This document shows, in pieces, positions 33,877-43,470 of a stretch of DNA of 64,000 nt. The stretch's first letter is position 1; each line of letters starts with the position of its first letter. Source of the DNA: Actinoplanes teichomyceticus ATCC 31121 (GTDB taxonomy: Bacteria; Actinomycetota; Actinomycetes; Mycobacteriales; Micromonosporaceae); contig NZ_CP023865.1 of assembly GCF_003711105.1 (NCBI RefSeq), positions 1,214,001 to 1,278,000 of the forward strand. The letters run 5' to 3'. The position numbers and the translations under genes were made by a program. The notes below the pieces were generated by a model. It was not told where the DNA came from. It was given only the letters and a program-made list of their open reading frames with translations, and did not search any database.

Positions 33877-35127
33877 GTGTCGTACCGGTGGACCGCGGAC
33901 GCGGCCGGACTGCTCGCCGGATATCTGTTGGACGCCGCGGTCGGCGACCCGCGCCGGTTCCATCCGGTCGCCGGGTTCGGCACGGCGGCCGCCGCCCTGG
34001 AACGCCGGGTCTACCGTCCCGACCGCCGGGCCGGGGCGGTGTTCACCGCGGTCGCGGTGGGCGTGCCGGCGCTGGCCGGACTGGCCGCCGGCCGGGCGGC
34101 GCGGCGGTGGCCGGCGGCCCGGTTCGCGCTGACCACGGCCGCCACCTGGACCGTGCTCGGTGGCCGGACCCTGCGCCGGGAGTCCCGGGTGATGGCGGGG
34201 CATCTGCAGGCCGGTGACCTGCCGGCGGCCCGCGGTCGGCTCAACCACCTGTGCGGGCGGGATCCGTCCGCGCTGGACGAGCCGGAGCTGGCCCGGGCCA
34301 CGGTCGAGTCGGTCGCCGAGAACACCTCGGACGCGGTCGTCGCCCCGCTGTTCTGGGGCGCCGCTCTCGGGCCGGCCGGCCTGCTCGGCTATCGCGCGGC
34401 GAACACGCTGGACGCCATGGTCGGGCACCGGTCGGCGCGGTACGAGCGGTTCGGCACCGCCTCGGCGCGGCTCGACGACCTGCTGAACCTGGCGCCGTCG
34501 CGGCTGACCGGGCTGCTGACCGCCGCGGTGGCGCCGATCGCCGGCGGGTCGCCGCGGGAGACGCTGCGGGTGTGGCGGCGCGACCGTGCCGACCACCCGT
34601 CCCCGAACGCCGGCCAGTGCGAGTCGGCCATGGCCGGGGCGCTGGGAGTGCGGCTCGGCGGACGTAATGTCTATTTCGGACGCAGCGAGACGCGGCCGTT
34701 CCTGGGCGACGGGCCGCGGCCGTCGGCGGTTCACCTGAAGCGGGCGGCGCGGGTCTCCGGAGCGGTCGGCGCCGTGGCCGTGCTGCTCGCGGCGGGTGGC
34801 GCGATGGCCCGCGGCGGCCTCGCCGCGGCCCTGCGGCGGCGCGGGCCGGCCCGGACGCAGCGGATCCCCTCGCTGCCGTGGGCCGCGGTCGCTGGCCGGT
34901 CCGGGGTCGCTGGTCGGTCCGGGGTCGCTGGTCGGTCCGGGGGCGCTGGTCGGTCCGCGTTCGTGGGCCGGTTCGGGGTCGCTGGCCGGTTCGGGGTCGC
35001 TGGTCGTTCCGTGGTCGTTGGTGGATCCCCGTCCGCGGGCCGGGCCGGGATCGCTGGTCCGTCCGCGGCCGCCGGTTCGTCCCGCGGCACGGCCGCCCGC
35101 GCCGGCTCCGCAGGGTGGGCGCGATGA
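33877..35127 (+). CDS. cobD: Adenosylcobinamide-phosphate synthase with repeat-rich C-terminal extension
   Basis: 416 aa from GTG 33877, preceded by GGAAAGGGA. Membrane enzyme that joins aminopropanol (phosphate) to adenosylcobyrate. Family blocks: [102 protein letters not shown] and [13 protein letters not shown]. The usual protein ends near residue 320. Here about 90 further residues follow, mostly VAGRSG-type repeats encoded by an 18-bp minisatellite. The stop overlaps the cobQ ATG (ATGA), so the pair is coupled. Confidence 0.95.
   Translation: MSYRWTADAAGLLAGYLLDAAVGDPRRFHPVAGFGTAAAALERRVYRPDRRAGAVFTAVAVGVPALAGLAAGRAARRWPAARFALTTAATWTVLGGRTLRRESRVMAGHLQAGDLPAARGRLNHLCGRDPSALDEPELARATVESVAENTSDAVVAPLFWGAALGPAGLLGYRAANTLDAMVGHRSARYERFGTASARLDDLLNLAPSRLTGLLTAAVAPIAGGSPRETLRVWRRDRADHPSPNAGQCESAMAGALGVRLGGRNVYFGRSETRPFLGDGPRPSAVHLKRAARVSGAVGAVAVLLAAGGAMARGGLAAALRRRGPARTQRIPSLPWAAVAGRSGVAGRSGVAGRSGGAGRSAFVGRFGVAGRFGVAGRSVVVGGSPSAGRAGIAGPSAAAGSSRGTAARAGSAGWAR
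34888..35021 (+). repeat. In-frame 18-bp coding minisatellite in the cobD 3' end
   Basis: Unit GTCGCTGGTCGGTCCGGG (Val-Ala-Gly-Arg-Ser-Gly), about seven copies; three from 34888 are nearly exact, later ones diverge (with Phe and Val variants). It makes the non-homologous C-terminal tail of CobD. Confidence 0.88.
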
Positions 35128-36659
35128 GCGGCGGGCTGCTGGTCGCGGGGACCACATCGGACGCCGGGAAGAGCGTGCTGACCGCCGGCATCTGCCGCTG
35201 GCTGCACCGCAACGGCGTCCGGGTGGCGCCGTTCAAGGCGCAGAACATGTCGAACAACTCGGTCGTCGTGCTCGGCCCGGACGGCCGCGGCGGCGAGATC
35301 GGCCGCGCCCAGGCCATGCAGGCCGAGGCCTGCGGTCTCGCCCCCGACCTGCGTTTCAACCCGGTGCTGCTGAAACCGGGCAGCGACCGGTCCAGCCAGG
35401 TGGTCCTGCTCGGCGAGGCGATCGACACGGTGACCGCGGGCAACTACCGGTCGCTGCGGCCCAGGCTCGCCGAGACCGCGTACGCCACCCTGACCAGCCT
35501 GCGCGCCGAGTACGACGCCGTGATCTGCGAGGGCGCCGGCAGTCCCGCCGAGATCAACCTGCGCGAGGGTGACTTCGTCAACATGGGCCTGGCCCGGCGG
35601 TTCGGCCTGCCGGCGATCGTGGTCGGCGACATCGACCGGGGTGGCGTCTTCGCGGCCTTCTTCGGCACCCTGGCCCTGCTTTCCGCGCAGGACCAGGCGC
35701 TGGTCGCCGGCTTCGTGATCAACAAGTTCCGCGGCGACCTGGGCCTGCTCCGCCCGGGCAACGACATGATCACCGCGGCCACCGGCCGACCCGTGCACGG
35801 GGTGCTGCCGTTCCACCGCGACGTGTGGCTGGACGCGGAGGACTCCCTGGCGTACGGCACCACGCTCGGCCGCCCGGGCCCGCCGCACGGCCGCGAGTGG
35901 CTGCGCGTCGCGGTGGTCCGCCTGCCCCGGATCTCCAACGCCACCGACGCCGAGGCGCTCGCCGCCGAGCCGGGCGTACGGGTGCACCTGACCGTCGAGC
36001 CGGGCGACCTCGCCGACGCCGACCTGGTGATGCTGCCCGGCTCCAAGGCCACCGTCAGCGACCTGGCCTGGCTGCGGGAGACCGGGCTGGCCGACGCGGT
36101 CCGTGCGCACGCCGCCGCCGGCAAACCGCTGGTCGGCGTGTGTGGCGGCTACCAGATGCTCGCCGAGTCGATCCACGACGAGGTGGAGAGCGGGCACGGC
36201 GTCACGCCCGGCCTCGGCCTGCTGCCGGTCGGCATCACCTTCGCGGCCCGCAAGACGCTGGCCCGCTCCGAGGGCAGCGCTCTGGGCGCGCCGGTACGCG
36301 GCTACGAGATCCACCACGGGTTCGTCTCGTCCGGCGAGCCCGAGCCGCTGCTGCGCTACGACGGTGGCGAGCCGGAGGGGGCGGTGGCCGGAAACGTCTA
36401 CGGCACGCACTGGCACGGCGCCTTCGAGTCCGACGAGTTCCGCCGCCGCTTCCTGACCGTGGCGGCCCGGCAGGCCGGGCGGCGCTTCACGGTGGCCCCG
36501 GACACCCGGTACGCCACGATCCGCGAGCGTGCCCTGGACGTGCTCGGCGACCTGGTGGCCGAGCACCTGGACACCGAGGCGCTGTGGCGGCTGATCGAGA
36601 AGGGGCCGGTGGCCGGGCTGCCGTTCGTCCCGCCGGGAGCCCCCGCGCCCGTCCGGTAG
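35124..36659 (+). CDS. cobQ: Cobyric acid synthase (glutamine-hydrolysing)
   Basis: 511 aa from ATG 35124, overlapping the cobD stop. It amidates four side chains of adenosylcobyrinic acid a,c-diamide. N-terminal dethiobiotin-synthetase-like ATPase (P-loop [43 protein letters not shown]) and C-terminal triad-type glutaminase with nucleophile Cys in VGVCGGYQM (about 336) and His in YEIHHG and GTHWHG. Full length. Cotranscribed with cobD. The 3' end is embedded in a 52-bp tandem repeat that includes the stop codon. Confidence 0.96.
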   Translation: MSGGLLVAGTTSDAGKSVLTAGICRWLHRNGVRVAPFKAQNMSNNSVVVLGPDGRGGEIGRAQAMQAEACGLAPDLRFNPVLLKPGSDRSSQVVLLGEAIDTVTAGNYRSLRPRLAETAYATLTSLRAEYDAVICEGAGSPAEINLREGDFVNMGLARRFGLPAIVVGDIDRGGVFAAFFGTLALLSAQDQALVAGFVINKFRGDLGLLRPGNDMITAATGRPVHGVLPFHRDVWLDAEDSLAYGTTLGRPGPPHGREWLRVAVVRLPRISNATDAEALAAEPGVRVHLTVEPGDLADADLVMLPGSKATVSDLAWLRETGLADAVRAHAAAGKPLVGVCGGYQMLAESIHDEVESGHGVTPGLGLLPVGITFAARKTLARSEGSALGAPVRGYEIHHGFVSSGEPEPLLRYDGGEPEGAVAGNVYGTHWHGAFESDEFRRRFLTVAARQAGRRFTVAPDTRYATIRERALDVLGDLVAEHLDTEALWRLIEKGPVAGLPFVPPGAPAPVR

Positions 36660-36768
36660 GGGGGCGGCGGGGCGTGGGTGCGGCCACGGGGCGTCCCGCG
36701 CCCGTCCGGTAGGGGGGCGGCGGGGCGTGGGTGCGGCCACGGGGCGTCCCGCGCCCGTCCCGTAGGGG
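36646..36768. repeat. 52-bp tandem repeat spanning the cobQ stop codon
   Basis: Unit starts GCGCCCGTCCGGTAG at 36646 and recurs at 36698 (one extra G) and partly at 36751. Each copy would encode the APVR-stop ending of CobQ, so loss or gain of a unit leaves the protein end unchanged. The rest of the gap to 36925 has no gene. Confidence 0.92.
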
Positions 36769-36925
36769 ACCGACCCTGACGACACCGTTGCGTTCCGGGC
36801 GTACGTTGGGTCCGGCGCGCCCGGCGCGTATGCCGAGGTGATCGGCGTGCGCCGGGGTGGCGCCGCCGATGTTGCCGCACGCAGCCACGACCGTCGCGAC
36901 CGCGGCGGAGGACGGGGTGGAAACG

Positions 36926-38005
36926 ATGACGACCGACGAGGCGAACCGGCCGGTGCGCCGCCGGGTGACGCTGACCGGGATCAGCTCGCGGGCCTGGGAG
37001 CACCCGGCCGACCGGGGCGCGCTGTCCGCGTTGCGGGAGCTGCGCGGCTTCGACGACGTGGTGAAGACGTTCTTCGGGATGTGGAACGAGCGCGGGTTCC
37101 GGCTCAGCTACCTGGCCGGCTCGATCCGGGTGGACCACCGGCAGTACCCGCGGGTCTACCAGCGCTACACCGAGGCGGCCAGCACGCTGGACATCGCCGA
37201 GCTGCCCGAGCTGTTCGTGACCCAGTCGCCGGTCATCAACGGATCCGCGATCGGCCTGGACCGGCCGTTCATCGTGATCACCACGGGCGCGGTGGAGAAG
37301 CTCGACGACGACGAGCTGCGCGCGATGCTCGGACACGAGCTGGGGCACGTGCGCAGCGGCCACGCCGTCTACAAGACCATCATGATGATCCTGACCAACT
37401 GGGCGGCCAACCTGAGCTGGATCCCGGTCGGCGCGATCGCGCTGCGGGCGATCATCGCGGCGATGCTGGAGTGGTGGCGCAAGGCGGAGCTGTCCGCCGA
37501 CCGGGCCGGTCTGCTCGCCGGTCAGGACCCGGCCGCCTCGCTGCGGCTGCTGATGAAACTGGCCGGTGGCGGTGACCTGTCGCAGATCGACACGACCGCG
37601 TTCCTGGAACAGGCCGCGGAGTACGAGGGCGGCGGCGACCTGCGTGACAGCATCCACAAGCTGGGGATGACCGCGTGGAGCACCCACCCGTTCCCGGTCG
37701 CCCGGGCCGCCGAGCTGCGCAAGTGGATCGACTCCGGGGCGTACGCGCAGATTCTGGGCGGCGACTACCCGCACCGTGACTCCGACGGCGACGCCTCGGT
37801 GACCGAGGACGTGAAAGCGGCCGCCAGGTCGTACCGGGAAGACTTCGCCAATTCGCAGGATCCGCTGGTCGGACTGCTGCGCCGGGTCGGCGACGGCGCG
37901 GCCGACATGGCCGGCACGGCCGCCGGCCGCGCGATGAACTGGGCCAGCGAGGCGCGCCGCCGCGGTCGCGCGGAGGGCGGCGGAGGTGGCACCGAGGCCG
38001 GCTGA
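36926..38005 (+). CDS. M48-family zinc metalloprotease
   Basis: 359 aa from ATG 36926 (an upstream extension to 36857 is possible). Zinc-binding HExxH in AMLGHELGHVRSGHAVYKT (about 147) with the third ligand Glu in EWWRKAELSADRAGLL. A pair of hydrophobic segments (IMMILTNWAANLSWIPVGAIALRAIIAAML) probably anchors it in the membrane. Unlike HtpX it has no N-terminal membrane helices; the actinobacterial M48 Ste24-like group looks similar. Substrate unknown. The C-terminal tail is Arg/Gly-rich. Confidence 0.9.
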   Translation: MTTDEANRPVRRRVTLTGISSRAWEHPADRGALSALRELRGFDDVVKTFFGMWNERGFRLSYLAGSIRVDHRQYPRVYQRYTEAASTLDIAELPELFVTQSPVINGSAIGLDRPFIVITTGAVEKLDDDELRAMLGHELGHVRSGHAVYKTIMMILTNWAANLSWIPVGAIALRAIIAAMLEWWRKAELSADRAGLLAGQDPAASLRLLMKLAGGGDLSQIDTTAFLEQAAEYEGGGDLRDSIHKLGMTAWSTHPFPVARAAELRKWIDSGAYAQILGGDYPHRDSDGDASVTEDVKAAARSYREDFANSQDPLVGLLRRVGDGAADMAGTAAGRAMNWASEARRRGRAEGGGGGTEAG

Positions 38006-38043
38006 TTGCCGAAAGCGGCCCGGGACAGTTCTACGATCAGCCG

Positions 38044-39396
38044 ATGAGCCTGACTGAATCCGACCTGCGCGCCACCCTCGCGCGGGAGATGCCCGGTGTC
38101 CGCGCCGACCTGGAACGGTTGGTGCGGATCCCGGGCATCGCTTTCGAGGGTTTCGACCACTCACACGTGGAGCGGTCCGCCGAGGCGGTCGCCGAGCTGC
38201 TGCGGGGCTGCGGCCTCGACACGCGGATCGTGCGGCACGGCGGCCAGCCCGCGGTGATCGGCCGTAGGCCCGCCCCGCCCGGAGCCCCCACGGTGCTGCT
38301 CTACGCGCACCACGACGTCCAGCCGGCCGGTGACCCCGCGCTGTGGGAGAGCGACCCGTTCGAGCCGGTCGAGCGGGACGGCCGGCTCTACGGTCGCGGC
38401 GCCGCCGACGACAAGGCCGGCGTGATGGCCCACGTGGCGGCGCTGCGCGCCTTCGGGGACCGGTTGCCGGTCGGTGTGGTGGTGTTCGTCGAGGGCGAAG
38501 AGGAGTACGGCTCGGACTCCCTCGACGCGATCATCCAGGCCCACCTGGAGGAGCTGCGCTCCGACGTCATCGTGATCGCCGACTCCGGCAACTGGGACAT
38601 CGGCCGGCCCGCGCTGACCACCTCGCTGCGCGGTCTGGTCAACCTGTTCGTCGAGGTCAAGGTGCTGAAGAGCGCCGTGCACAGCGGCATGTTCGGCGGC
38701 CCCGTGCCGGACGCGCTGATCACCCTGGCCCGGCTGCTGAGCACGCTGCACGACGACGACGGCGAGGTGGCGGTCGCCGGTCTGGTCGGCCGCGAGGGCG
38801 CCAGCGTCGACTACCCGCAGGACCGGTTCCGCCACGAGGCCGGGATGCTCGACGGGGTCGGCCTGATCGGCCGGGGCACCATCACGGACCGGATCTGGAC
38901 CAAGCCGGCGATCTCGGTGCTCGGCATCGACGCGCCGCGCACCCTGGAGGCGGCCAACGCCCTGCAGGCGACGGCCAAGGCCAAGATCAGCGTGCGGGTC
39001 GCTCCCGGCGACGATCCCGGATCGGTGTACGCCGCGGTCAAGAGCCACCTGGAGAAGCATGTCGCCTGGGGCGCCCACGTCGAGGTGACGCTGGAGAGCG
39101 AGGGCAACCCGTCGGTGATCGAGGCCACCGGCCCCGGGTTCGAGGCCGCCCGCGCCGCGTTCCGGTCCGCCTGGGACGGCGCCGAGCCGGTGGACATGGG
39201 CGTCGGCGGCTCGATTCCGTTCATCGCCACCTTCCAGGAGCTGTTCCCCGATGCGACGATCCTGGTGACCGGTGTCGAAGACCCGCACTCCGCGGCGCAC
39301 GGGCCGAACGAGAGCCTGCACCTGGGTGAGTTCGAGCGGGTCTGCGTGGCCGAGGCGCTGCTGCTCAAGAACGTTGCGGAGACCCTGACGAAGTGA
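38044..39396 (+). CDS. M20-family dipeptidase
   Basis: 450 aa. Di-zinc amidohydrolase: first metal His in LLYAHHDVQPAGD, bridging Asp in YGRGAADDKAGVMAH, catalytic Glu pair in EGEEEYGSDSLD, Asp in VIADSGNWDIG and late His in EDPHSAAHGPNESLHLG. A dimerisation domain is inserted at about 195-310. The pattern is that of the carnosinase/DUG-like dipeptidases (M20A/C) rather than ArgE or DapE. Cytoplasmic. Its stop is 18 bp before the next gene, so cotranscription is likely. Confidence 0.93.
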   Translation: MSLTESDLRATLAREMPGVRADLERLVRIPGIAFEGFDHSHVERSAEAVAELLRGCGLDTRIVRHGGQPAVIGRRPAPPGAPTVLLYAHHDVQPAGDPALWESDPFEPVERDGRLYGRGAADDKAGVMAHVAALRAFGDRLPVGVVVFVEGEEEYGSDSLDAIIQAHLEELRSDVIVIADSGNWDIGRPALTTSLRGLVNLFVEVKVLKSAVHSGMFGGPVPDALITLARLLSTLHDDDGEVAVAGLVGREGASVDYPQDRFRHEAGMLDGVGLIGRGTITDRIWTKPAISVLGIDAPRTLEAANALQATAKAKISVRVAPGDDPGSVYAAVKSHLEKHVAWGAHVEVTLESEGNPSVIEATGPGFEAARAAFRSAWDGAEPVDMGVGGSIPFIATFQELFPDATILVTGVEDPHSAAHGPNESLHLGEFERVCVAEALLLKNVAETLTK

Positions 39397-39414
39397 CATA
39401 GGACGGAGTCGACG

Positions 39415-40893
39415 ATGGCCGAGCTGTCGTGTGAGGTCCTCGTGGTGGGCGCCGGTCCGACCGGCCTGATGCTCGCCAACTGGCTGACCCGGCTCGGCGT
39501 GCGGGTGCTCGTGGTGGACGGCAAGGATGGTCCCACCCGCGAGTCCCGGGCGCTCGTGGTGCAGGCGCGCAGCCTGGAAATCTACGACCAGCTCGGCATC
39601 GGCGACCAGGTGCTGGACGCGGCCCGCCGGGCGCAGGCGCTCGCGCCCGGCACCGGGGCGCGGGTGTTCGGGCGGATCCCGCTCGGGGCGCTCGGGCGCG
39701 GGGTCACACCGTACCCGTACATCGAGGTGCTGGAGCAGAGCCGCAACGAGGAGATCCTCTACGACAACCTGCGCAAGCTCGGTGGTGACGTGGTGTGGGA
39801 GACCCCGGTCACCGCGGTCGTGCAGATCGAGGAGGGCGTCGAGGCGAAGGTCGGCAACGACACCGTCCGGGCCCGGTTCTGTGTCGGCTGCGACGGGGCG
39901 AACTCCGCGGTTCGCAAGGCGCGACGGATTCCCTTCGAGGGCAGCACCAGCCCGCAGCGGTTCTACGTGCTCGACGCGGTCGCGGCGACCGGGCTGGCCG
40001 CCGACTCGATCAACGCACGGCCCGGCGGGCGCGACTTCCTGCTGGCCTTCCCGATGCCGGGGCCGGGCAACTGGCGGCTGATCGGGGTCGTCCGGGACTC
40101 CGACGGCGACGGCCGGCTGGACGAGGAGGACGTGCGGGGCCGGCTGCGGGAGAGGTTCGCGGTGACGTTCGCCGAGGCGCGCTGGTTCGCCACGTACCGG
40201 GTGCACCACCGGATCGCCGCGGCGTTCCGGGACGGGCCGTTCTTCCTGGCCGGTGACGCCGGCCACGTGCACTCGCCGGTCGGCGGGCAGGGCATGAACA
40301 CCGGGCTGCAGGATGCCCACAACCTGGCCTTCAAGCTGGCCGACGTGCTGCGCGGCCGGTGCCGGGACAGCTGGCTGGACCGGTACGAACAGGAGCGCCG
40401 CCCGGTCGCGAAGACCCTGGTGGCCACCACCGACCGGTTGTTCCGGGTGATCACCTCGGACCGTCCGGTGACCCGGGTGGCGCGTGCCGCGGTGATCCCG
40501 CTGATCGCCCCGGTGGCGGTGCGGGTGCTGCCCCGGTCGGCGGGCGGGTCCCGGCTCTTCGAGTACGTCTCCCAGGTGCGCATCCACTACCCGGTCGGGC
40601 CGCAGGCGCGTACCCCGGACGGCAAACGCGACCCGGTGGTCGGCCGCCGGCTGCCCTGGACGGGCGGGAACTTCGCGGTGCTGCGCACCGCCGACTGGCA
40701 GATCCACGGGTACGGCGGGGTCGAGGGCACCGAGGCGCCCGATCTGGGGCTGCCGGTGCACGTGTTCCCGGCGGCGCCGGCGACGCCGCTGCAGCCCGGC
40801 CACTTCTATCTGGTACGCCCGGACGGCTTCGTCGCGGCGCGGGCCCGCCCGGCCGAGGCGGAGATGAGGTTCCGCCACGCGATGGCGCTGTGA
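39415..40893 (+). CDS. FAD-dependent aromatic monooxygenase (PheA/TfdB/RdmE type)
   Basis: 492 aa. GxGxxG dinucleotide motif VLVVGAGPTGLMLANWL at the start, the DG motif CVGCDGANSAVRK (about 160) and the GD motif FFLAGDAGHVHSPVGGQGMNTGLQDAHNLAFKLA (about 275), the three fingerprints of class A flavoprotein hydroxylases. The C-terminal thioredoxin-like domain is shortened. Such enzymes hydroxylate phenols or polyketides. No biosynthetic cluster is adjacent; the co-directional dipeptidase gives little hint. Confidence 0.9.
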   Translation: MAELSCEVLVVGAGPTGLMLANWLTRLGVRVLVVDGKDGPTRESRALVVQARSLEIYDQLGIGDQVLDAARRAQALAPGTGARVFGRIPLGALGRGVTPYPYIEVLEQSRNEEILYDNLRKLGGDVVWETPVTAVVQIEEGVEAKVGNDTVRARFCVGCDGANSAVRKARRIPFEGSTSPQRFYVLDAVAATGLAADSINARPGGRDFLLAFPMPGPGNWRLIGVVRDSDGDGRLDEEDVRGRLRERFAVTFAEARWFATYRVHHRIAAAFRDGPFFLAGDAGHVHSPVGGQGMNTGLQDAHNLAFKLADVLRGRCRDSWLDRYEQERRPVAKTLVATTDRLFRVITSDRPVTRVARAAVIPLIAPVAVRVLPRSAGGSRLFEYVSQVRIHYPVGPQARTPDGKRDPVVGRRLPWTGGNFAVLRTADWQIHGYGGVEGTEAPDLGLPVHVFPAAPATPLQPGHFYLVRPDGFVAARARPAEAEMRFRHAMAL

Positions 40894-40922
40894 TCGGCGA
40901 CCGATCCTGTTAGGATTCGAAC

Positions 40923-41216
40923 ATGCGTTCGATAACTGCTGTTCCGAACGGCAGCGTGGCCCGGGCCAGGTCTGCCGGGCCCCGCGCCACGCTGGATCGG
41001 CTTCGGACTCGCGATCGGATCGAGTCGATCGCGCGGCTGCGTGCCGCGGTCCGGGCTTTGGGGGACGTCGACGTCTCCGGGTGGGACGACGCCACCCTCA
41101 CCGAGCATCTGGACGAGCTCTCCCGGGCGCTGTGCGGCATCGACGCCGAGCTCACCCGGGTGGCCGAGGCGGTCCGGGCCCGCGGCTTCCGGATCGACGA
41201 GCGACTCGCGGCCTGA
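40923..41216 (+). CDS. Small helical protein of unknown function
   Basis: 97 aa, ATG 40923. A basic N-terminal third followed by two amphipathic helices (RDRIESIARLRAAVRALGDVDVSGWDDATLTEHLDELSRALCGIDAELTRVAEAVRARGF). Coding bias supports it. No family recognised; the helical part recalls the N-terminus of DUF222/HNH proteins, but no nuclease domain follows. It ends 72 bp before ligB. Confidence 0.55.
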   Translation: MRSITAVPNGSVARARSAGPRATLDRLRTRDRIESIARLRAAVRALGDVDVSGWDDATLTEHLDELSRALCGIDAELTRVAEAVRARGFRIDERLAA

Positions 41217-41288
41217 CCGCCCGGCGCGCCCGGCTCTGCGATTCGTCGGGACCTCCGGTGCACGGATGTGCCTGCCAGGATGAGAGCC

Positions 41289-42815
41289 ATGCGATTTGTG
41301 GACATCGCGGCGACGTCGGCCGCCGTCGCGGCGACCGCGGGACGGAAGGCCAAGATCGAGCTGTTGGCCGACGCGCTGCGGCGGCTGGAGCCCACCGAGA
41401 TCGCGGCCGGCTCCGCGTACCTCGCGGGCGAGCTGCGGCAACGCCAGACCGGGGTGGGATATGCCGGTCTGCGCGACCGGCCCGTCCCGGCCACCGAGCC
41501 GACCCTGACCGTCGCCGCGGTCGACGCGGCGATCGCCGAGATCGCCACCGTGGCCGGCGCCGGATCGCAGGCTCGCCGCCGGGAGCTGCTCGGCGCGCTG
41601 TTCGGGGCGGCCACCGCCGACGAGCAGCGGTTGCTGGTCGGGCTGTTCGGCGGGGAGCTGCGCCAGGGCGCGCAGGCCGGGCTGCTGGCCGAGGCCATCG
41701 CGGTGGCCGCGCAGGTGCCGGTCACCGGCGTACGCCGCGCCCTGCTCCTGTCCGGCGACCTCAAGCAGGTCGCGGTCGCCGCGCTGACCGGCGGCGCCCC
41801 CGCGCTCGCCGCGATGCGTCTGCGGGTCGGCACCCCGCTCACCCCGATGCTGGCGCAGAGCGCCCCGGACGTCGGCGCGGCTCTGCTGGCCACCGGCACG
41901 CCCGCGGTGGTCGACGCCAAGCTGGACGGCATCCGGATCCAGGTGCACCGTTCCGGTGGCGAGGTGGCCGTCTTCACCCGCAGCCTGGACGACATCACCG
42001 CACGGCTGCCCGAGGTGGTCGCGGCGGTCCGGGCGCTGCCGCTGCGCGAGGCGGTGCTCGACGGCGAGGCGATGGCGCTCGACGAGCGGGGCCGGCCCCG
42101 CCCGTTCCAGGAGACGTCCAGTCGTGCCGCGACCAGGGGAAAGACCAACCCGCTCGCCCTGGTGCCGTACTTCTTCGACGTTCTCCATCTGGACGGCGCC
42201 GACCTGCTCGACGAGCCGGGACGGGTGCGCTGGGCCGCTCTGGCCGACACCCTCCCGGACAGTCTGACCGTCGGGCGGCGGACGGCGGAGACCGAGGAAC
42301 AGGCCGCCGCCGCGTTCGCCGCCGCCCTGGCCGCCGGGCAGGAGGGGGTCGTCGTCAAGGCCCCCGACGCACCGTACGACGTGGGCCGCCGCGGCTCCGC
42401 CTGGGTGAAGGTGAAACCGCGGCACACCCTGGACCTGGTGGTGCTGGCGGTCGAGTGGGGCCACGGGCGGCGCCGGGGCTGGCTGTCCAACCTGCACCTG
42501 GGCGCCCGCGATCCGGGGACCGGCGGGTTCGTGATGCTCGGCAAGACGTTCAAGGGGCTCACCGACGAGCTGCTGCGCTGGCAGACCGAGCGGTTCACAC
42601 AGCTGGCCGTCGAGGACGACGGCTGGGTGGTTCGGGTGCGGCCGGAGCAGGTCGTCGAGGTGGCGTTCGACGGGGTGCAGACGTCGCCGCGGTATCCGGG
42701 CGGGGTGGCGCTGCGGTTCGCCCGGGTGCTGCGGTACCGGGAGGACAAGACCGCGGCGGAGGCGGACACCCTCGACGCGGTCCGGGCGATCGGCGCTCGC
42801 CCGGATGGCGCGTGA
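41289..42815 (+). CDS. ligB: ATP-dependent DNA ligase
   Basis: 508 aa from ATG 41289 (AGGATGAGAG just upstream). Matches mycobacterial LigB in layout: an N-terminal helical domain (1-190), then nucleotidyltransferase with motif I VDAKLDGIRIQVH (lysine near 208 forms the AMP adduct), motif III VLDGEAM, motif IV EGVVVKAP, motif V AWVKVKPRHTLD, and a C-terminal OB domain (RFARVLRYREDK). It is an accessory ligase besides the NAD-dependent LigA. No Ku or polymerase domain neighbours, so an NHEJ role is not indicated. Confidence 0.94.
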   Translation: MRFVDIAATSAAVAATAGRKAKIELLADALRRLEPTEIAAGSAYLAGELRQRQTGVGYAGLRDRPVPATEPTLTVAAVDAAIAEIATVAGAGSQARRRELLGALFGAATADEQRLLVGLFGGELRQGAQAGLLAEAIAVAAQVPVTGVRRALLLSGDLKQVAVAALTGGAPALAAMRLRVGTPLTPMLAQSAPDVGAALLATGTPAVVDAKLDGIRIQVHRSGGEVAVFTRSLDDITARLPEVVAAVRALPLREAVLDGEAMALDERGRPRPFQETSSRAATRGKTNPLALVPYFFDVLHLDGADLLDEPGRVRWAALADTLPDSLTVGRRTAETEEQAAAAFAAALAAGQEGVVVKAPDAPYDVGRRGSAWVKVKPRHTLDLVVLAVEWGHGRRRGWLSNLHLGARDPGTGGFVMLGKTFKGLTDELLRWQTERFTQLAVEDDGWVVRVRPEQVVEVAFDGVQTSPRYPGGVALRFARVLRYREDKTAAEADTLDAVRAIGARPDGA

Positions 42816-42992
42816 CCGGCATCGCCCGGTCGGTGCCTTGACCGATACGGCCCGCCGGCTTCCGCGTGCCGGGCGCCGGGAACCCCGGCCGGGCGTGAGA
42901 AAGGCGGGCAGCGCGGCAGGACGGGACCGTGGCGGGCAGCGCGCGGCGGGTGGCGGCAGCGATCAGGGCGGACGCCGGGCAGCGCTGGGGGA

Positions 42993-43460
42993 TTACAGGG
43001 CCGCCAGACTCCGTACGTAATTGACCTGCTGGTTGATGGTGACCACGTCGCTCTCGTCGTGGACCGGGATGCGGGCGACGTAGTGCCGGGGGCCGCTGGT
43101 GACGGTGACCTGGACGGTGCCCAGCGGCGCCGACTCCTTGACGAGCAGGAGCAGCAGGCTGAGGCCCAGGGTGAAGCAGACCGCCCCGAAACCGATGAGC
43201 TTGGCCCACGTCGGGGTCTGTCGCCGGCTCACCCAGAACTCGTTGACCTGCCACTGCGACCCGGCCAGCGGGAAGTCGCCGGCCGGGGTGCTGATCGTGG
43301 ACGAGGTGATGTCGATCTCGGCAATCTGCACGATGACCGGCCCGGGCGCGGCCGGTGGCGGACCGGCCGGTGCGGATGGCGGAGCGAGGGGGGCCGTCGG
43401 CGACGGGCCGGCCGGGGCCGGTGCGGGCACACCCCAGGGTTCGTCCGGCGGGAAGGTCAT
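42993..43460 (-). CDS. DUF6232-like membrane protein
   Basis: 155 aa. A Pro/Ala-rich N-terminus (about 45 residues), a beta segment (IAEIDITSSTISTPAGDFPLAGSQWQVNEFWVSRRQ), a membrane helix (LIGFGAVCFTLGLSLLLLLV) and a C-terminal strand region (TVQVTVTSGPRHYVARI…ITINQQVNYVRSLA-like). This order fits DUF6232 proteins, where the helix pair is flanked by PH-like strands; only one helix is evident here. Family assignment is from memory. Confidence 0.7.
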   Translation of the reverse strand: MTFPPDEPWGVPAPAPAGPSPTAPLAPPSAPAGPPPAAPGPVIVQIAEIDITSSTISTPAGDFPLAGSQWQVNEFWVSRRQTPTWAKLIGFGAVCFTLGLSLLLLLVKESAPLGTVQVTVTSGPRHYVARIPVHDESDVVTINQQVNYVRSLAAL

Positions 43461-43470
43461 GCTGGGGACA

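Noticed and set aside
38161..40878. A 905-codon minus-strand frame opposite the dipeptidase and monooxygenase
   Set aside because: Arg/Val/Gly/His-rich composition typical of GC-rich antisense frames; the plus strand encodes two complete enzyme families.
40908..40925. tRNA T-loop-like TAGGATTCGAAC before the 97-aa gene
   Set aside because: No acceptor, D or anticodon arm on either side; chance resemblance.
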